A stretch of 64,000 nt of DNA, from NCBI GenBank assembly GCA_964016875.1, contig OZ024720.1, positions 36,423,106 through 36,487,105 of the forward strand, read 5' to 3'. The position numbers were made by a program, and so were the translations under genes. This stretch comes from Fallopia convolvulus. Taxonomy: Eukaryota; Streptophyta; Magnoliopsida; Caryophyllales; Polygonaceae. Positions 34,691 to 44,186 of the stretch are shown piece by piece. The notes beneath the pieces were generated by a model. That model was not told where the DNA came from and ran no database searches. It was given only the letters and a program-made list of their open reading frames with translations. The first letter of the stretch is position 1, and the number at the start of each line of letters is the position of its first letter.

Positions 34691-36399
34691 TCCTCAAGCA
34701 ATAACAATGTAAGCAAGACCGAAACATAATCTTCAAGTAAAGCCTCGTATCAAAACACATTTTAAGCACAAGTGATTGATATTCAAGCAAGATTACATCA
34801 TCACACATGATTAAGTGTTCCAAGGAATAGAGTCAATGCAACTAAGCCTCACTTTAGGGATATGTGAATGTGTATCACTCATCATGTGTTTGGGTTTAGC
34901 AATGAACACTCAAGTTCAAAATTCATGCGAGTAAGGACTTTACTATTGAAGCTAATATCACCAATTCCTCCACCTAGAGATGCCTAATACAAAGTACACA
35001 AAGAATTTCGAACTTGGCTCAATGGAGGTCCTCAAAGAGGTTCCATTCGGCCGGGTTGTAATGGGGCTTTTGGTATTTGTCAAGGTGGGAATTATTTGGT
35101 CTTGTGGTGCTTACAATGGGGATTGAACAACCTAAACTCTCACCAACTTCACCAAAATTCCACAATTACTTTCACACTCACCCAAAAGACTTAACATTTT
35201 TTTTTTCTTTCAACCCAAAATTTCACTTAACATTCCACTTCATCTTTTCTCTTAGGCCCGATGTGGCTTGTAACTTTCTTATGACATCGGGCCCGATGTG
35301 GCTTGTAACTCGGTCGGACCCTTTTTCTTCACTTAAGCCCTTTGCTTTCATTCCACTTTACATTTCCAACATTTTCTTTCTTTCTTTGTTTCTTTGTTTT
35401 CATTTTCTTTTTGCACAACAAAGATGCACTACCCACATGATTCATAACGCCATTCTTTGCCCTTATACCCAAGAGAATCTCAAATCTTCAAATACAATCC
35501 AAACCTCACTTCTAAAGTCCAATCCCATAAGGGTCAAGTCATATAAGGCTAGGAATAATATTTTTGAGGAGTTTCAAACAAAGGCTTAGGCTAGAACGGG
35601 GATACAAACAAAGGATTAACTTCATGGTAGGATATGGAACATTTATGTGACTAGAAGAATAAAGTTCAAAATCAATGTGACAATGCTTAGGACAAATCTC
35701 ATGACGGTCTTGGAAAATAGATAAACACCGCAATAGCAAGTTTTACTAAGCATGAATGAGCTAATCACACAAGAAACATGAGGAATATGCAAATATGAAC
35801 AAGAATCCCTAAAATGGCCAAAAATCAATCTCACAAGGGTCACTCATACTTAGTTGCATAAGAACTCATCCTAGAACTCACATGTTCAATAAAACAAGCA
35901 AGATATCATGATCACATCAAAAGCAACATCATTTTTAGAGGCTAAACCATCCGAAAATATGCAAAGGAATTTACATGCTCACATCATCATTAGCTTTTAT
36001 TTTGGCAATCTAAGATGGGAATTTCTAGTCCAAAACCTACAAAACACAATCTTTTTGTTGTTTTTAACACAATTTTTCAATTTTTTTTTATGGATTTTTG
36101 CAAAAATTTCTCTAAAACCAAAAACTCATCCATTCAAGACCAAATTAATCATCCATGTCTTTCATCAAACCACAAACCAAGAAGCAAACATCCCAAACAC
36201 AAACTAAAAACAAAACAAAAAAAACAAATATCCTCAAAATGACAAACAAACATAAGCAAGTGAAATCATGAACACACTTACCCCCACCCCATACTTAAAA
36301 TTTTGATGTCCCCATCAAACAAGGAAACCAAAACTTAAAAGCAAGAGAGAAGAGTATGAAGAGCTCACAATTTCTTATTCTTTAATGGCATGTTTAGGA
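34691..36399 (-). other. Element 2 untranslated region between ORF2 and the 3' LTR
   Basis: No coding frame of merit on the minus strand. It contains a TCGGGCCCGA cluster at about 35255-35322 with a repeated GATGTGGCTTGTAACT phrase, and a second PPT-like motif near 36286. Confidence 0.6.
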
Positions 36400-38166
36400 T
36401 CATTCGAAGGGGTTGTCACGTCTACGTCCTCTTTGGAGCCTTGCTTGCCGCTCCCTCTCATACACTTGCTCTTGGTAGAAGTCTTGTGGGGGTGGTTGGA
36501 GTTGAGGATCCGAGCGCGTCCATTGGTCCTCACGGGAAGGGAAGTTCCCGCTCATCCATGTGTTGAAGCTATCTTGGACCCGCCACCTTTGATCTTCCAC
36601 CTCTCTAAGCTCCTCCACCTCTCGCCTAGTGTAGCCGAGGGCTCGGTTCATCTCTTGTTGGCTAGCTTGGAAAGCACTTTGTTGTTGAAGCAATTGTTGT
36701 TGTTGTTGGAGATTCACTTGATGGACCTCTTGGAGAACATTCTCTTGTTGAAGTTGGAGATGGGCCATTTGGTTGGCCAAGAAGGACATGTCCACCGTTT
36801 GTTGTCGCTCGGGAAACACCATTCCCGGACCGTACCATTGGGCATAGCCTTCATAACCACCACCTTGAGCTTTCTCTCGCCTTGCACCGCTCCCTTCTCC
36901 ACGCTCATAATGCCTCGGGACCTCATCACCATAGAATGAACTGGACCGACGTTGAGGGAAGTCGGGCCCGACGTGGTATGTACCTCGGTCCGCCAGTGTT
37001 GGAGCTTGGTGCGTGGATCGGAGGTTGGCCATCAAGCCTTGGAAGCGCTCATCTTCTTCATTTTGCTCTTGATCGACATCCATGTCTTCCCCACGAGGTG
37101 CAAACACAAAGTTGTCTTGGTCGGAATCCGGTGAAGATGGAGGGGAGGTAAACCGAATGTGTTGAGGTTGTTGTCGCCGCCCCTCTCTTGCACCTTCGGG
37201 GTCACCAAATGAGTGTGGCTTGCCGGCCCACACTTGGTACCAATTTTGATACCGAAAAAGATCATAGAGGTTGTGCACCAACCGAATCGACACACCATCA
37301 TAGTTTGAGTGAGGGGCCAAGGAAATCATGTAGAGCTTCTCCTTGATGATGTTGGCCTTCTTGAAATACTTCATGTTCATGTACTCAACACCATTCGGAG
37401 CCGGATAATACTTGTTGAGATCAACTCCTAGACGCATGGCGAGCCTTGCTATCATCCCACCAAAGTAGATCCAAGAGGAGCTTTGGAAGTCTCGCACCAT
37501 CTTGACCCACTCCCATGCAAGGTTCATGGGCTTCTCGGTGTTGAGGAGCATCTCATGGAGCAACATAATCTCTTCCTTCATCGGCTTGCTCAACTCATGA
37601 CGAGCATAGATTGCACATCCCAAAACTCGCACCATGACCCGAAAAAGAGGGCTAGCAATCTTGGTTGTGGAGGCGCCCTTTCTCATCTCGCTCTTCCCGG
37701 CCACATGACGCCACACTTGATTCACCTTCTCATTGTTGACGCCGGTCTCTTCTCTTGGGCATGGAAACCCGAAGTAGGTAGCCAAATCCCTAAGAGTGAG
37801 ATTGTGGTCCTCATTGCCCAATTGGAAAGTGATCGCCCCTTCCTCATCCTCCACATTATCATAAGTGCATTCGAACGTGGCCATGAATTCCGAGGTGAGG
37901 GCGGGGTAGTGGGTGTTGTCCCACCTTAGCATCCCATTGAGACCGATGTGGGAGTAGCACCTTGGAAGGGCTTGATCCATGTCCATCTTCCTCACGGCTT
38001 CCCAATCAAGCCACCTTGTGTGATGCTCAAGCGCCATATATCTTGCATAACTCTCCACTTGCTCATCCTCCTCCAAATAGACATCATCCAACTTTGGCTC
38101 TTTCCTTGACTTCTTGGACTTCTTCCTTGGCCTTTCCGCATGAGATGATGAAGCTCTAGTCTCCAT
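36400..38166 (-). CDS. ATHILA-type ORF downstream of the pol position, intact
   Basis: 588 codons from ATG 38166 (METRASSSHAERPRKKSKKS); an earlier in-frame ATG at 38193 would add nine residues. Layout: basic N-terminus; globular part (about 40-300) with WLDWEAV, YPALTSEFMATFEC, FQLGNEDHNLTLRDLATYFG, VLGCAIYAR and SSWIYFGGMIARLA, the pattern of plant ATHILA ORF / plant-transposon-protein domains; acidic and disordered middle; Gln-rich coiled-coil part (about 470-530); basic tail RQARLQRGRRRDNPFE. There is no signal peptide or clear membrane segment, so nothing supports an envelope role. Codons about 390-410 include a GTCGGGCCCGACG palindrome in frame. It is uninterrupted although pol is absent. 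Confidence 0.85.
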   Translation of the reverse strand: METRASSSHAERPRKKSKKSRKEPKLDDVYLEEDEQVESYARYMALEHHTRWLDWEAVRKMDMDQALPRCYSHIGLNGMLRWDNTHYPALTSEFMATFECTYDNVEDEEGAITFQLGNEDHNLTLRDLATYFGFPCPREETGVNNEKVNQVWRHVAGKSEMRKGASTTKIASPLFRVMVRVLGCAIYARHELSKPMKEEIMLLHEMLLNTEKPMNLAWEWVKMVRDFQSSSWIYFGGMIARLAMRLGVDLNKYYPAPNGVEYMNMKYFKKANIIKEKLYMISLAPHSNYDGVSIRLVHNLYDLFRYQNWYQVWAGKPHSFGDPEGAREGRRQQPQHIRFTSPPSSPDSDQDNFVFAPRGEDMDVDQEQNEEDERFQGLMANLRSTHQAPTLADRGTYHVGPDFPQRRSSSFYGDEVPRHYERGEGSGARREKAQGGGYEGYAQWYGPGMVFPERQQTVDMSFLANQMAHLQLQQENVLQEVHQVNLQQQQQLLQQQSAFQASQQEMNRALGYTRREVEELREVEDQRWRVQDSFNTWMSGNFPSREDQWTRSDPQLQPPPQDFYQEQVYERERQARLQRGRRRDNPFE

Positions 38167-39489
38167 GGTACCTACACACATCCAACCAAACAAAAGGGTC
38201 CAAGATAAACTCCATACAACTCAACAAAAGCACTCATCAACACACAACAACACTCCAACACAAGGGGAACCCCATACTTAGTTTCTAAACACACATGCAT
38301 CTCAATCCAACATGAACCATCATGGATATCTTCTAACAATGGCTAAGCAAATGATCATACTACATCATGATTAGGCTATATCCAACAATGAAACACATGA
38401 ATCCACATGATATCACAAGAAGAAAGCAAAAACCACAAGGATCGACTTCCAACCTATGTCGGGCCCGACTTACTCAACCTCGGCCCGACTTGTTGGACCG
38501 ACTTCCACAACTCGGGCCCGACTCTCCTGGGCATGTCGATCTCGACCTAGTTCATGCTTCGACTCTAACCTCAAATCAACCCAAATCACTCTATCATGCA
38601 CTTAAATTTCAAATTCAACCATCAAACATCCCTACTCGAAGTTCTAAATGGATCTAAGCATGCATAAACAACTTTAAAGCTCAATTTCACAAATCATGCA
38701 AATCCACCATTGATGCTCAAGCTCAAGCTCTCAATCAAACATGGCATTACTCAATCTATGCAATGAAAGCACAAAATTTTCAAAGAAATAAGTAGAGATC
38801 GAGTAACACATACCGGATTCGAAGAGTATTGAACTTTTAAACAAATAAGCAACTTAGAACTCAAATTTCCTCAATCTAGATCGAGATGGGGGATGAAGAA
38901 CGAGATTGAACTCGAAATTTCTACTTGGAATCGGGTTAGGGAGGTCTTTTTGTGGTTGGATCGGGATGAAGAAAGGAAGTGTGTGGATCGAGTATGGTGA
39001 GGAAGGGGCGGCCGACTTTGAGAGTGTTTGAGGGAGATGGGTTGTATTTTGGGAATGGTGGTTGATATGAAGATGGTAGGTAGGTGGGGGATGGTATTTA
39101 ATGGGGGAAGGGGACAAATTAGGTCAAGGGCAAAATTGGCATTCGAACTAGTCAAATCGGGTAGGACCGACTTTATGGACCGACGTCCCTATGTCGGGCC
39201 CGACTTACCTGGGCTCGATGTGGGAGTATTCGGGTCACCAATTTTACTCCATCCTCTTGCAACTTTTTCCCATATTTCCATTTATATATTTTTCACCTCA
39301 AATCCTACACAACCTTGAAGAATGCACAACACCATAAATCCACAAAACACTAGATAGAGATTGGTTAGAGAAAAGCTAGTCTAAACTAAGAAAAATCAAA
39401 CTAAAATTACGAAAAGAATGCTACTAGCTCGGGTTGCCTCCCGAGAAGCGCTCGTTTAGAGTCACTAGCTTGACTTCCTAACCTCAACC
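38167..39489 (-). other. Element 2 spacer between gag-pro and the ATHILA ORF
   Basis: Holds the conserved post-pol stem-loop at 39428-39445, palindrome clusters at 38457-38545 and 39160-39220, and a PPT-like TAAGTATGGGG copy at about 38270. No RT, RNase H or integrase motif is visible on either strand. Confidence 0.7.
39428..39445 (-). promoter_or_regulatory. Conserved stem-loop, element 2
   Basis: Minus strand CTCGGG-AGGCAA-CCCGAG preceded by CTAAACGAGCGCTT. Relative to 25831-25848 the third stem pair changed from T-A to C-G on both sides while the AGGCAA loop is identical. Confidence 0.65.
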
Positions 39490-42459
39490 TCATGGCGGGT
39501 GAAACACGGTGAATTTCTCGCCATTGTTATGCCCATTCCCATTGCCTTCATACCCATAAAACCACCAACGATGGTCTATATAGGCATGGCTCTCCGATCT
39601 CGGGCCTCTCTCATCATACTCCTCCAACGAATGAGATTTCTCCTTCTTACTTGCTCCATCATGTTCCTCTTTTCCTACACCAAAGTTATCCAAAGAATTC
39701 CTAGGGGATTCTACCAATTCATCTTTCAAGTCACTAAGGCAAATGTAGGAGTCCCCTAAGTCATCGTTCAAATCACTTAAACAAATGTAGGAATCAAAAG
39801 TTTGGGAAGAATTGTGGTCATCACCAATATCAAAAGGATATAAGTAAGGATACTCTTCATTTCTTCTTGGGGTAGAATTGATCCTTGACTCATTTTGATC
39901 CTTAAATTGCTCCAACAACTCCCTTACTTGTATTTGTTCATTGAACCCTTCATCACTTCTCAACACAACGACCTCTCTAGCAACTTCCACTTCTTCACCT
40001 TTTCTCTTGGAACTCTCTTCAAGTTTGAGGATAGCCAAGGCTTCCGGCTCATTCAAAGCTTTGTTGAAGTGAAAATCGACCTTTTCTTCACCAATCTCAA
40101 AGGAAACCTTGCCGTTTTTGACATCAAACCTTGCCCCCGCCGTAGCTAACAATGGTCTTCCTAAGATTATTGGGACCACGGGGTCCTCGTGCATGTCCAA
40201 AATCACCAAATCATCGGGGACAAAGTACTTTCCAACTCGCATCGGTACATCATCCAATATTCCCTTAGCCTTGATGATGGAACCGTCGGCCATAGTTAGG
40301 GACATATCGGCCGGCTCCATTTCACCCAAATTTGCTCTTCTCCAAATGCTAGCGGGCATCACCGAAACACTTGCCCCAAGGTCACATAAGGCTTGGAAGT
40401 TTTGAGACCCCACACCAATAGTTATAGCAAAGCGACCGGGATCTCCTAGCTTTTGCGGTAACTCCAAGGTCTTGACCTCATCTTGCATTTCAACTATGGA
40501 TCTCTTCTTGCTCAAAATCTCCTTTAAAAACTTGGCATAAGATGGCATCTCGCTCAATGCATCAGTGAACGGGATGGAGATGTTCAAGCCTTGCAAGAGT
40601 TTGAGAAACCTCTTGAACTTGTTCTCAACAACATCTTTCGGCTTCTTCGAGGGATATGGAAGAATTGTTGCACCTTGAATCTTGCTTGGATCAACCTCCT
40701 TGGACTTCACCACTTCACTTGCTATATTTCCTGGTTGGACCGACTTAGGCACCATGTCGGGCCCGATGTTGTGAATCTCGGTCCGAGGCAGAGGAGTCGG
40801 ATCGAGGTCTGGGTACGTCGGGCCCGAGTTACTCTCAACCTCGGTCCGGGGTGAAGGGGTCGATCTTCTTGCTGGGTCGACTTCGGGGAAGGTCGGACCC
40901 AACTTTCTGGGTAAGTTGGTCCGACTCTCTTCATTCTTCTTAGGCATGTGTGGCTCGGGTAGGTTTCGGCCACTTCTCAATCCAATTGCCCGGACTTCAT
41001 TTTGATTGTTTTGAGCTCGAGGATTCTCCTCGGGTCGGCCCGGAAGTCTCCCATTCTCTCTCGGGGCTTGAGTTGCAATTTGGGCAAATTGATTGTCGAC
41101 TTGCCTCCTCCATGCACCAAACTCATTGAATTGGGTCCTCATCTCCTTGAACCCATCTCTCATCTCTTGAGCAAATGATTGTAGCTCATTGAATCCCGGT
41201 GGTCTATATGGTGGTGGTGGCGCCCTTGGCTCGTTTTGGTTGAAGTTGTTGTTGTAACTTTGAGCTTGACCGTTGTTCCACCGGCCATTGCCACCATTGT
41301 TGAAATTGCCTCTTCCACCGAAATTTCCTCGAACATAGTTTGCCTCCTCAATTCGCTCGGCCAAGTGCACTTGGCTCTCATTCGGACAAACTTGTGTAGC
41401 ATGTGCAAAGGATCCACACTCCTCACAAGCTCTAGCATTTTGCTTGTAGTAGTGGACTTGCCTCTTAAGCTTGCTCACTTCACCTTCAAGGAATTGGAGC
41501 TTCACATCCTTGTCAATGTCTTCTCCCCTTGGATCATATAACTTCCTTGCACCTTCACCTTGAACTTTCACCTCTTTGCTAGCTTGACTCACCCCATACA
41601 TAGCCTCATAATCGGATAGCTTGTCAAGTAGCTCCCAAGCTTGATCCGGTGTCAAGTCTATGAACCCACAATTGGTGTGAAGATTGAGCTTGTCCTTCGT
41701 TATCGGATTGATGCCTTGGAAAAAGATGTCTTGGAGCACATATGGTTGTTGGCCATGAGTAGGACATTGGAGCAACATCTCCTTGAAACGGTCCCATGCT
41801 TCGAAGAGAGGCTCATTCGGACCTTGTTGAAAGCTTGCAATCTTCCTTCTTAGCTCGGTTGTTTTTGAGGGCGGGAAGAACTTCATCAAGAAAGCATCAT
41901 AGAGTGTCTTCCAAGTTGTGATTGACCTAGGAGCTTGGCTCTCGAGCCAATGTGTGGCTTTGCCCCCAAGTGACCACTTGAACGCCTTTAGAAGCACATA
42001 CTCCAATGTCTCCTCGTCGGTAGAGATCGTCTCACACATGTCCACAAAGCGTTTGACGTGCTCTATGGGACACTCATGTGGACGGCCCTCGAATTGATCA
42101 CGCTTGATGAGGGTAATGAATTGCGTCTTGATCTCAAAATTCTTGGCAACCTCGGGAAGCACAATAGCCGGTTCGGGTACCCTCAACTCCGGATGCATGT
42201 ATTGGCGTGCATTCCGGGGTAGAGCGTTGAGTTGAGCCTCGGCCCTCATCCGTTGCTCCCGTTCTCTTCTTGCCACCTCCTCTTGATTGTCCTTCTCAAG
42301 TTGCAATCTAGCCATTTCGGCCCTAAGTTGAGCCAACTCCTCATCAACATGGAGAGCTTGATTCGCCATCCTTTTCCTTCTTCGGGCTTCTTTGAGAATA
42401 CTTTCCGGATCACTCACAAACTCAAGCTCAAGTGTTCTTCGGGAGGAACGAGCTAGCAT
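39490..42459 (-). CDS. Gag-protease polyprotein, intact, without pol
   Basis: 989 codons from ATG 42459 (MLARSSRRTLELEFVSDPES); the open frame reaches an ATG at 42507, but the chosen start aligns with the Athila gag start in element 1. Order: coiled coil (about 35-75); gag capsid part with LLKAFKWSLGGKATHWL, KTLYDAFLMKFFPPSKT and FEAWDRFKEMLLQCP; CCHC knuckle CEECGSFAHATQVC (about 350); Asn/Gly/Arg-rich stretch; segment enriched in PRTEV/GPTYPDLDP repeats encoded by CG palindromes (about 510-580); aspartic protease with KLGDPGRFAITIG, CDLGASVSVMP and IILGRPLLATAGA; acidic tail with DSYICLSDL twice. It makes virus-like particle protein and a processing protease. It stops just where RT should follow. 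Confidence 0.9.
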   Translation of the reverse strand: MLARSSRRTLELEFVSDPESILKEARRRKRMANQALHVDEELAQLRAEMARLQLEKDNQEEVARREREQRMRAEAQLNALPRNARQYMHPELRVPEPAIVLPEVAKNFEIKTQFITLIKRDQFEGRPHECPIEHVKRFVDMCETISTDEETLEYVLLKAFKWSLGGKATHWLESQAPRSITTWKTLYDAFLMKFFPPSKTTELRRKIASFQQGPNEPLFEAWDRFKEMLLQCPTHGQQPYVLQDIFFQGINPITKDKLNLHTNCGFIDLTPDQAWELLDKLSDYEAMYGVSQASKEVKVQGEGARKLYDPRGEDIDKDVKLQFLEGEVSKLKRQVHYYKQNARACEECGSFAHATQVCPNESQVHLAERIEEANYVRGNFGGRGNFNNGGNGRWNNGQAQSYNNNFNQNEPRAPPPPYRPPGFNELQSFAQEMRDGFKEMRTQFNEFGAWRRQVDNQFAQIATQAPRENGRLPGRPEENPRAQNNQNEVRAIGLRSGRNLPEPHMPKKNEESRTNLPRKLGPTFPEVDPARRSTPSPRTEVESNSGPTYPDLDPTPLPRTEIHNIGPDMVPKSVQPGNIASEVVKSKEVDPSKIQGATILPYPSKKPKDVVENKFKRFLKLLQGLNISIPFTDALSEMPSYAKFLKEILSKKRSIVEMQDEVKTLELPQKLGDPGRFAITIGVGSQNFQALCDLGASVSVMPASIWRRANLGEMEPADMSLTMADGSIIKAKGILDDVPMRVGKYFVPDDLVILDMHEDPVVPIILGRPLLATAGARFDVKNGKVSFEIGEEKVDFHFNKALNEPEALAILKLEESSKRKGEEVEVAREVVVLRSDEGFNEQIQVRELLEQFKDQNESRINSTPRRNEEYPYLYPFDIGDDHNSSQTFDSYICLSDLNDDLGDSYICLSDLKDELVESPRNSLDNFGVGKEEHDGASKKEKSHSLEEYDERGPRSESHAYIDHRWWFYGYEGNGNGHNNGEKFTVFHPP
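40736..40930 (-). repeat. TCGGGCCCGA/CTCGGTCCG palindrome cluster inside the gag-pro ORF
   Basis: On the + strand GTCGGGCCCGATG, CTCGGTCCGAGG, GTCGGGCCCGAG, CTCGGTCCGGGG and GGTCGGACCCAAC follow each other at spacings of about 20-40 bp without breaking the reading frame. They encode Pro/Arg/Thr/Glu/Val-rich repeats. Confidence 0.85.
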
Positions 42460-42587
42460 ACACCTACGAAACAAAGACACAAACCAAAACAAATCAAAAA
42501 CAAACAAAGGGTTTGGGCTATTCCCTCACCCAAATCACTACCAAAACACAAGAAACTCACCAAATTGGCACTCAATGCACTTAGACT

Positions 42588-42605
42588 TCCCCGGCAACGG
42601 CGCCA
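42588..42605 (-). other. Primer-binding site of element 2, tRNA-Asp type
   Basis: Minus strand TGGCGCCGTTGCCGGGGA, 6 bp from the end of the 5' LTR. It is a perfect match to the form expected for the plant tRNA-Asp 3' end. Confidence 0.9.
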
Positions 42606-43073
42606 ATCTTTTGATCGCTCGGTTGTGCGAGGGTCTAGAGATACAATTTAGAACCCGACCCCGTTGTAGCACGTGGTGGGTGTCGAACACTCGGGAAGTC
42701 TACTCGATTGATGTGCCTAGACACTAGAAAGCTAGAAAGGAGAGCTTAAAACAAAGGAAAACAAAGAGAACAGTCGGGACCGACACTGAGGTCACGTCGG
42801 GCCCGATGTTGGCGACAAGAGGAAGTCGGGACCGACACAGGGTAAGTCGGGCCCGAGGTATCTGGGTTTGTTGAACTCAAAGATTTAAAGTAGATCTTGG
42901 GCTTTTGGGTTCCTTCTCTAGTAGATTAAGGCTTTTCCACACCAATTCAAGCAATGAGTGATGATCGGACTAGGATCGAGTGCTTTCCCCCTCGTTCCAA
43001 CCACTTCTACACCTCGATCCTTGGGGAAATCCCCTTCGAAGCAAGGTCTTGAGATTGACACATGTTCACTTTC

Positions 43074-43912
43074 TGATGTGACTACGCCTCGCAAGCCACA
43101 TCATGGCATGGACGCCATCGGTACCGAGCCTCCCAACGTCGATACCGAGCAATCCAATGTTGATACCGAGCCTCCTAACCTCGGTACCGAACTGCGTACC
43201 GAGCCACCTGGGCGTGCCAACCGCGCCAGCGATATTGGTTCTTATCTAGGGCGGATAACAAGGGCTCGAGCTCGTGTCTTGCTAGAAAAGCTTCAAGATG
43301 GTCTCTTGATCCATGGAGCGCCGATCAAATATGAAGATGACATGGAATGCACGTTGCTTGTCACCGGGCGCGCCGAGGTCATGCCGGGTGCCTAGCTTGT
43401 GCCGAGTTTGGTGCCTCTTACGTGCTCATTCAAGACATAATTAATGCCGGGTTTTCTAAGGGTCTTTTGTGCTCAATTTGGGTTTAATGGCTGGTTATTG
43501 AAGAGGCTAGGATTGAAGGCTGAATTTTCTTTTAAAAGGGGGTGTCTTTCTCCTTGTTAGACACACTTGAATTTGCTTGAAACTCTTCTCTTGTTTTAGT
43601 CATGTTTTCGACTATGGTTTGGGGCGTTTTGCCTTGAATAAAATTTCTTGTTGTTCTTTGTTTTTAATCTTTGATTCTCGAGTAATATCGGATCACCCTT
43701 GAGATCCAAGAGTAAGGTGCGTCACATCCTTGTCCTTGAATCTCGTAGCTTGAGTTTTGAGTGTGGTGAGTCATATCCACACCCTAAACTCATTCATATC
43801 CAACTACCCTCCATTTCCATCATCCATCTCTGGTTTCACAACCCTTCACACGTCCAACAATCCATCTCCGAGGCACATCCATCCAATTCCCCGGCAAGAA
43901 GAGAGCATCCCA
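43074..43912 (+). repeat. Gag-only element, 5' LTR, truncated at its 3' end
   Basis: Starts TGATGTGACTACGCC and aligns with 45635-46470. After GAGAGCATCC the two differ: this copy lacks the last ~45 bp and no PBS follows, so a deletion removed the LTR end and PBS. It contains a CGGTACCGAG / GATACCGAG cluster at 43115-43206. Confidence 0.8.
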
Positions 43913-44186
43913 AGGTCCTATTTTGTTTAAGCTCTTTGTATTATCTGTTTGTAAACTTGGTACCTAGTAGCTTCCTAAATTCGAGTGATAGACAAACTTG
44001 TTGCTTGTATTGTAATTGCCATTGCTTGTGCCATTCTCCTCGACGCCTTTTCCCTTTTTGAACTCCACCAAAGTCCTAGCACTTGCAAGTTTGGCACTTT
44101 TCAAGTCTAAGTAGAGAATTGGTTGTGTGTGGCTCGAAGTACCACTTGCTTGTTGGATTTAACTTGTTTGGTGAAGTTTGTGCAAG

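Noticed and set aside
36385..36939. 184-codon + strand ORF opposite the ATHILA ORF
   Set aside because: Antisense shadow of a 588-codon ORF with clear family motifs.
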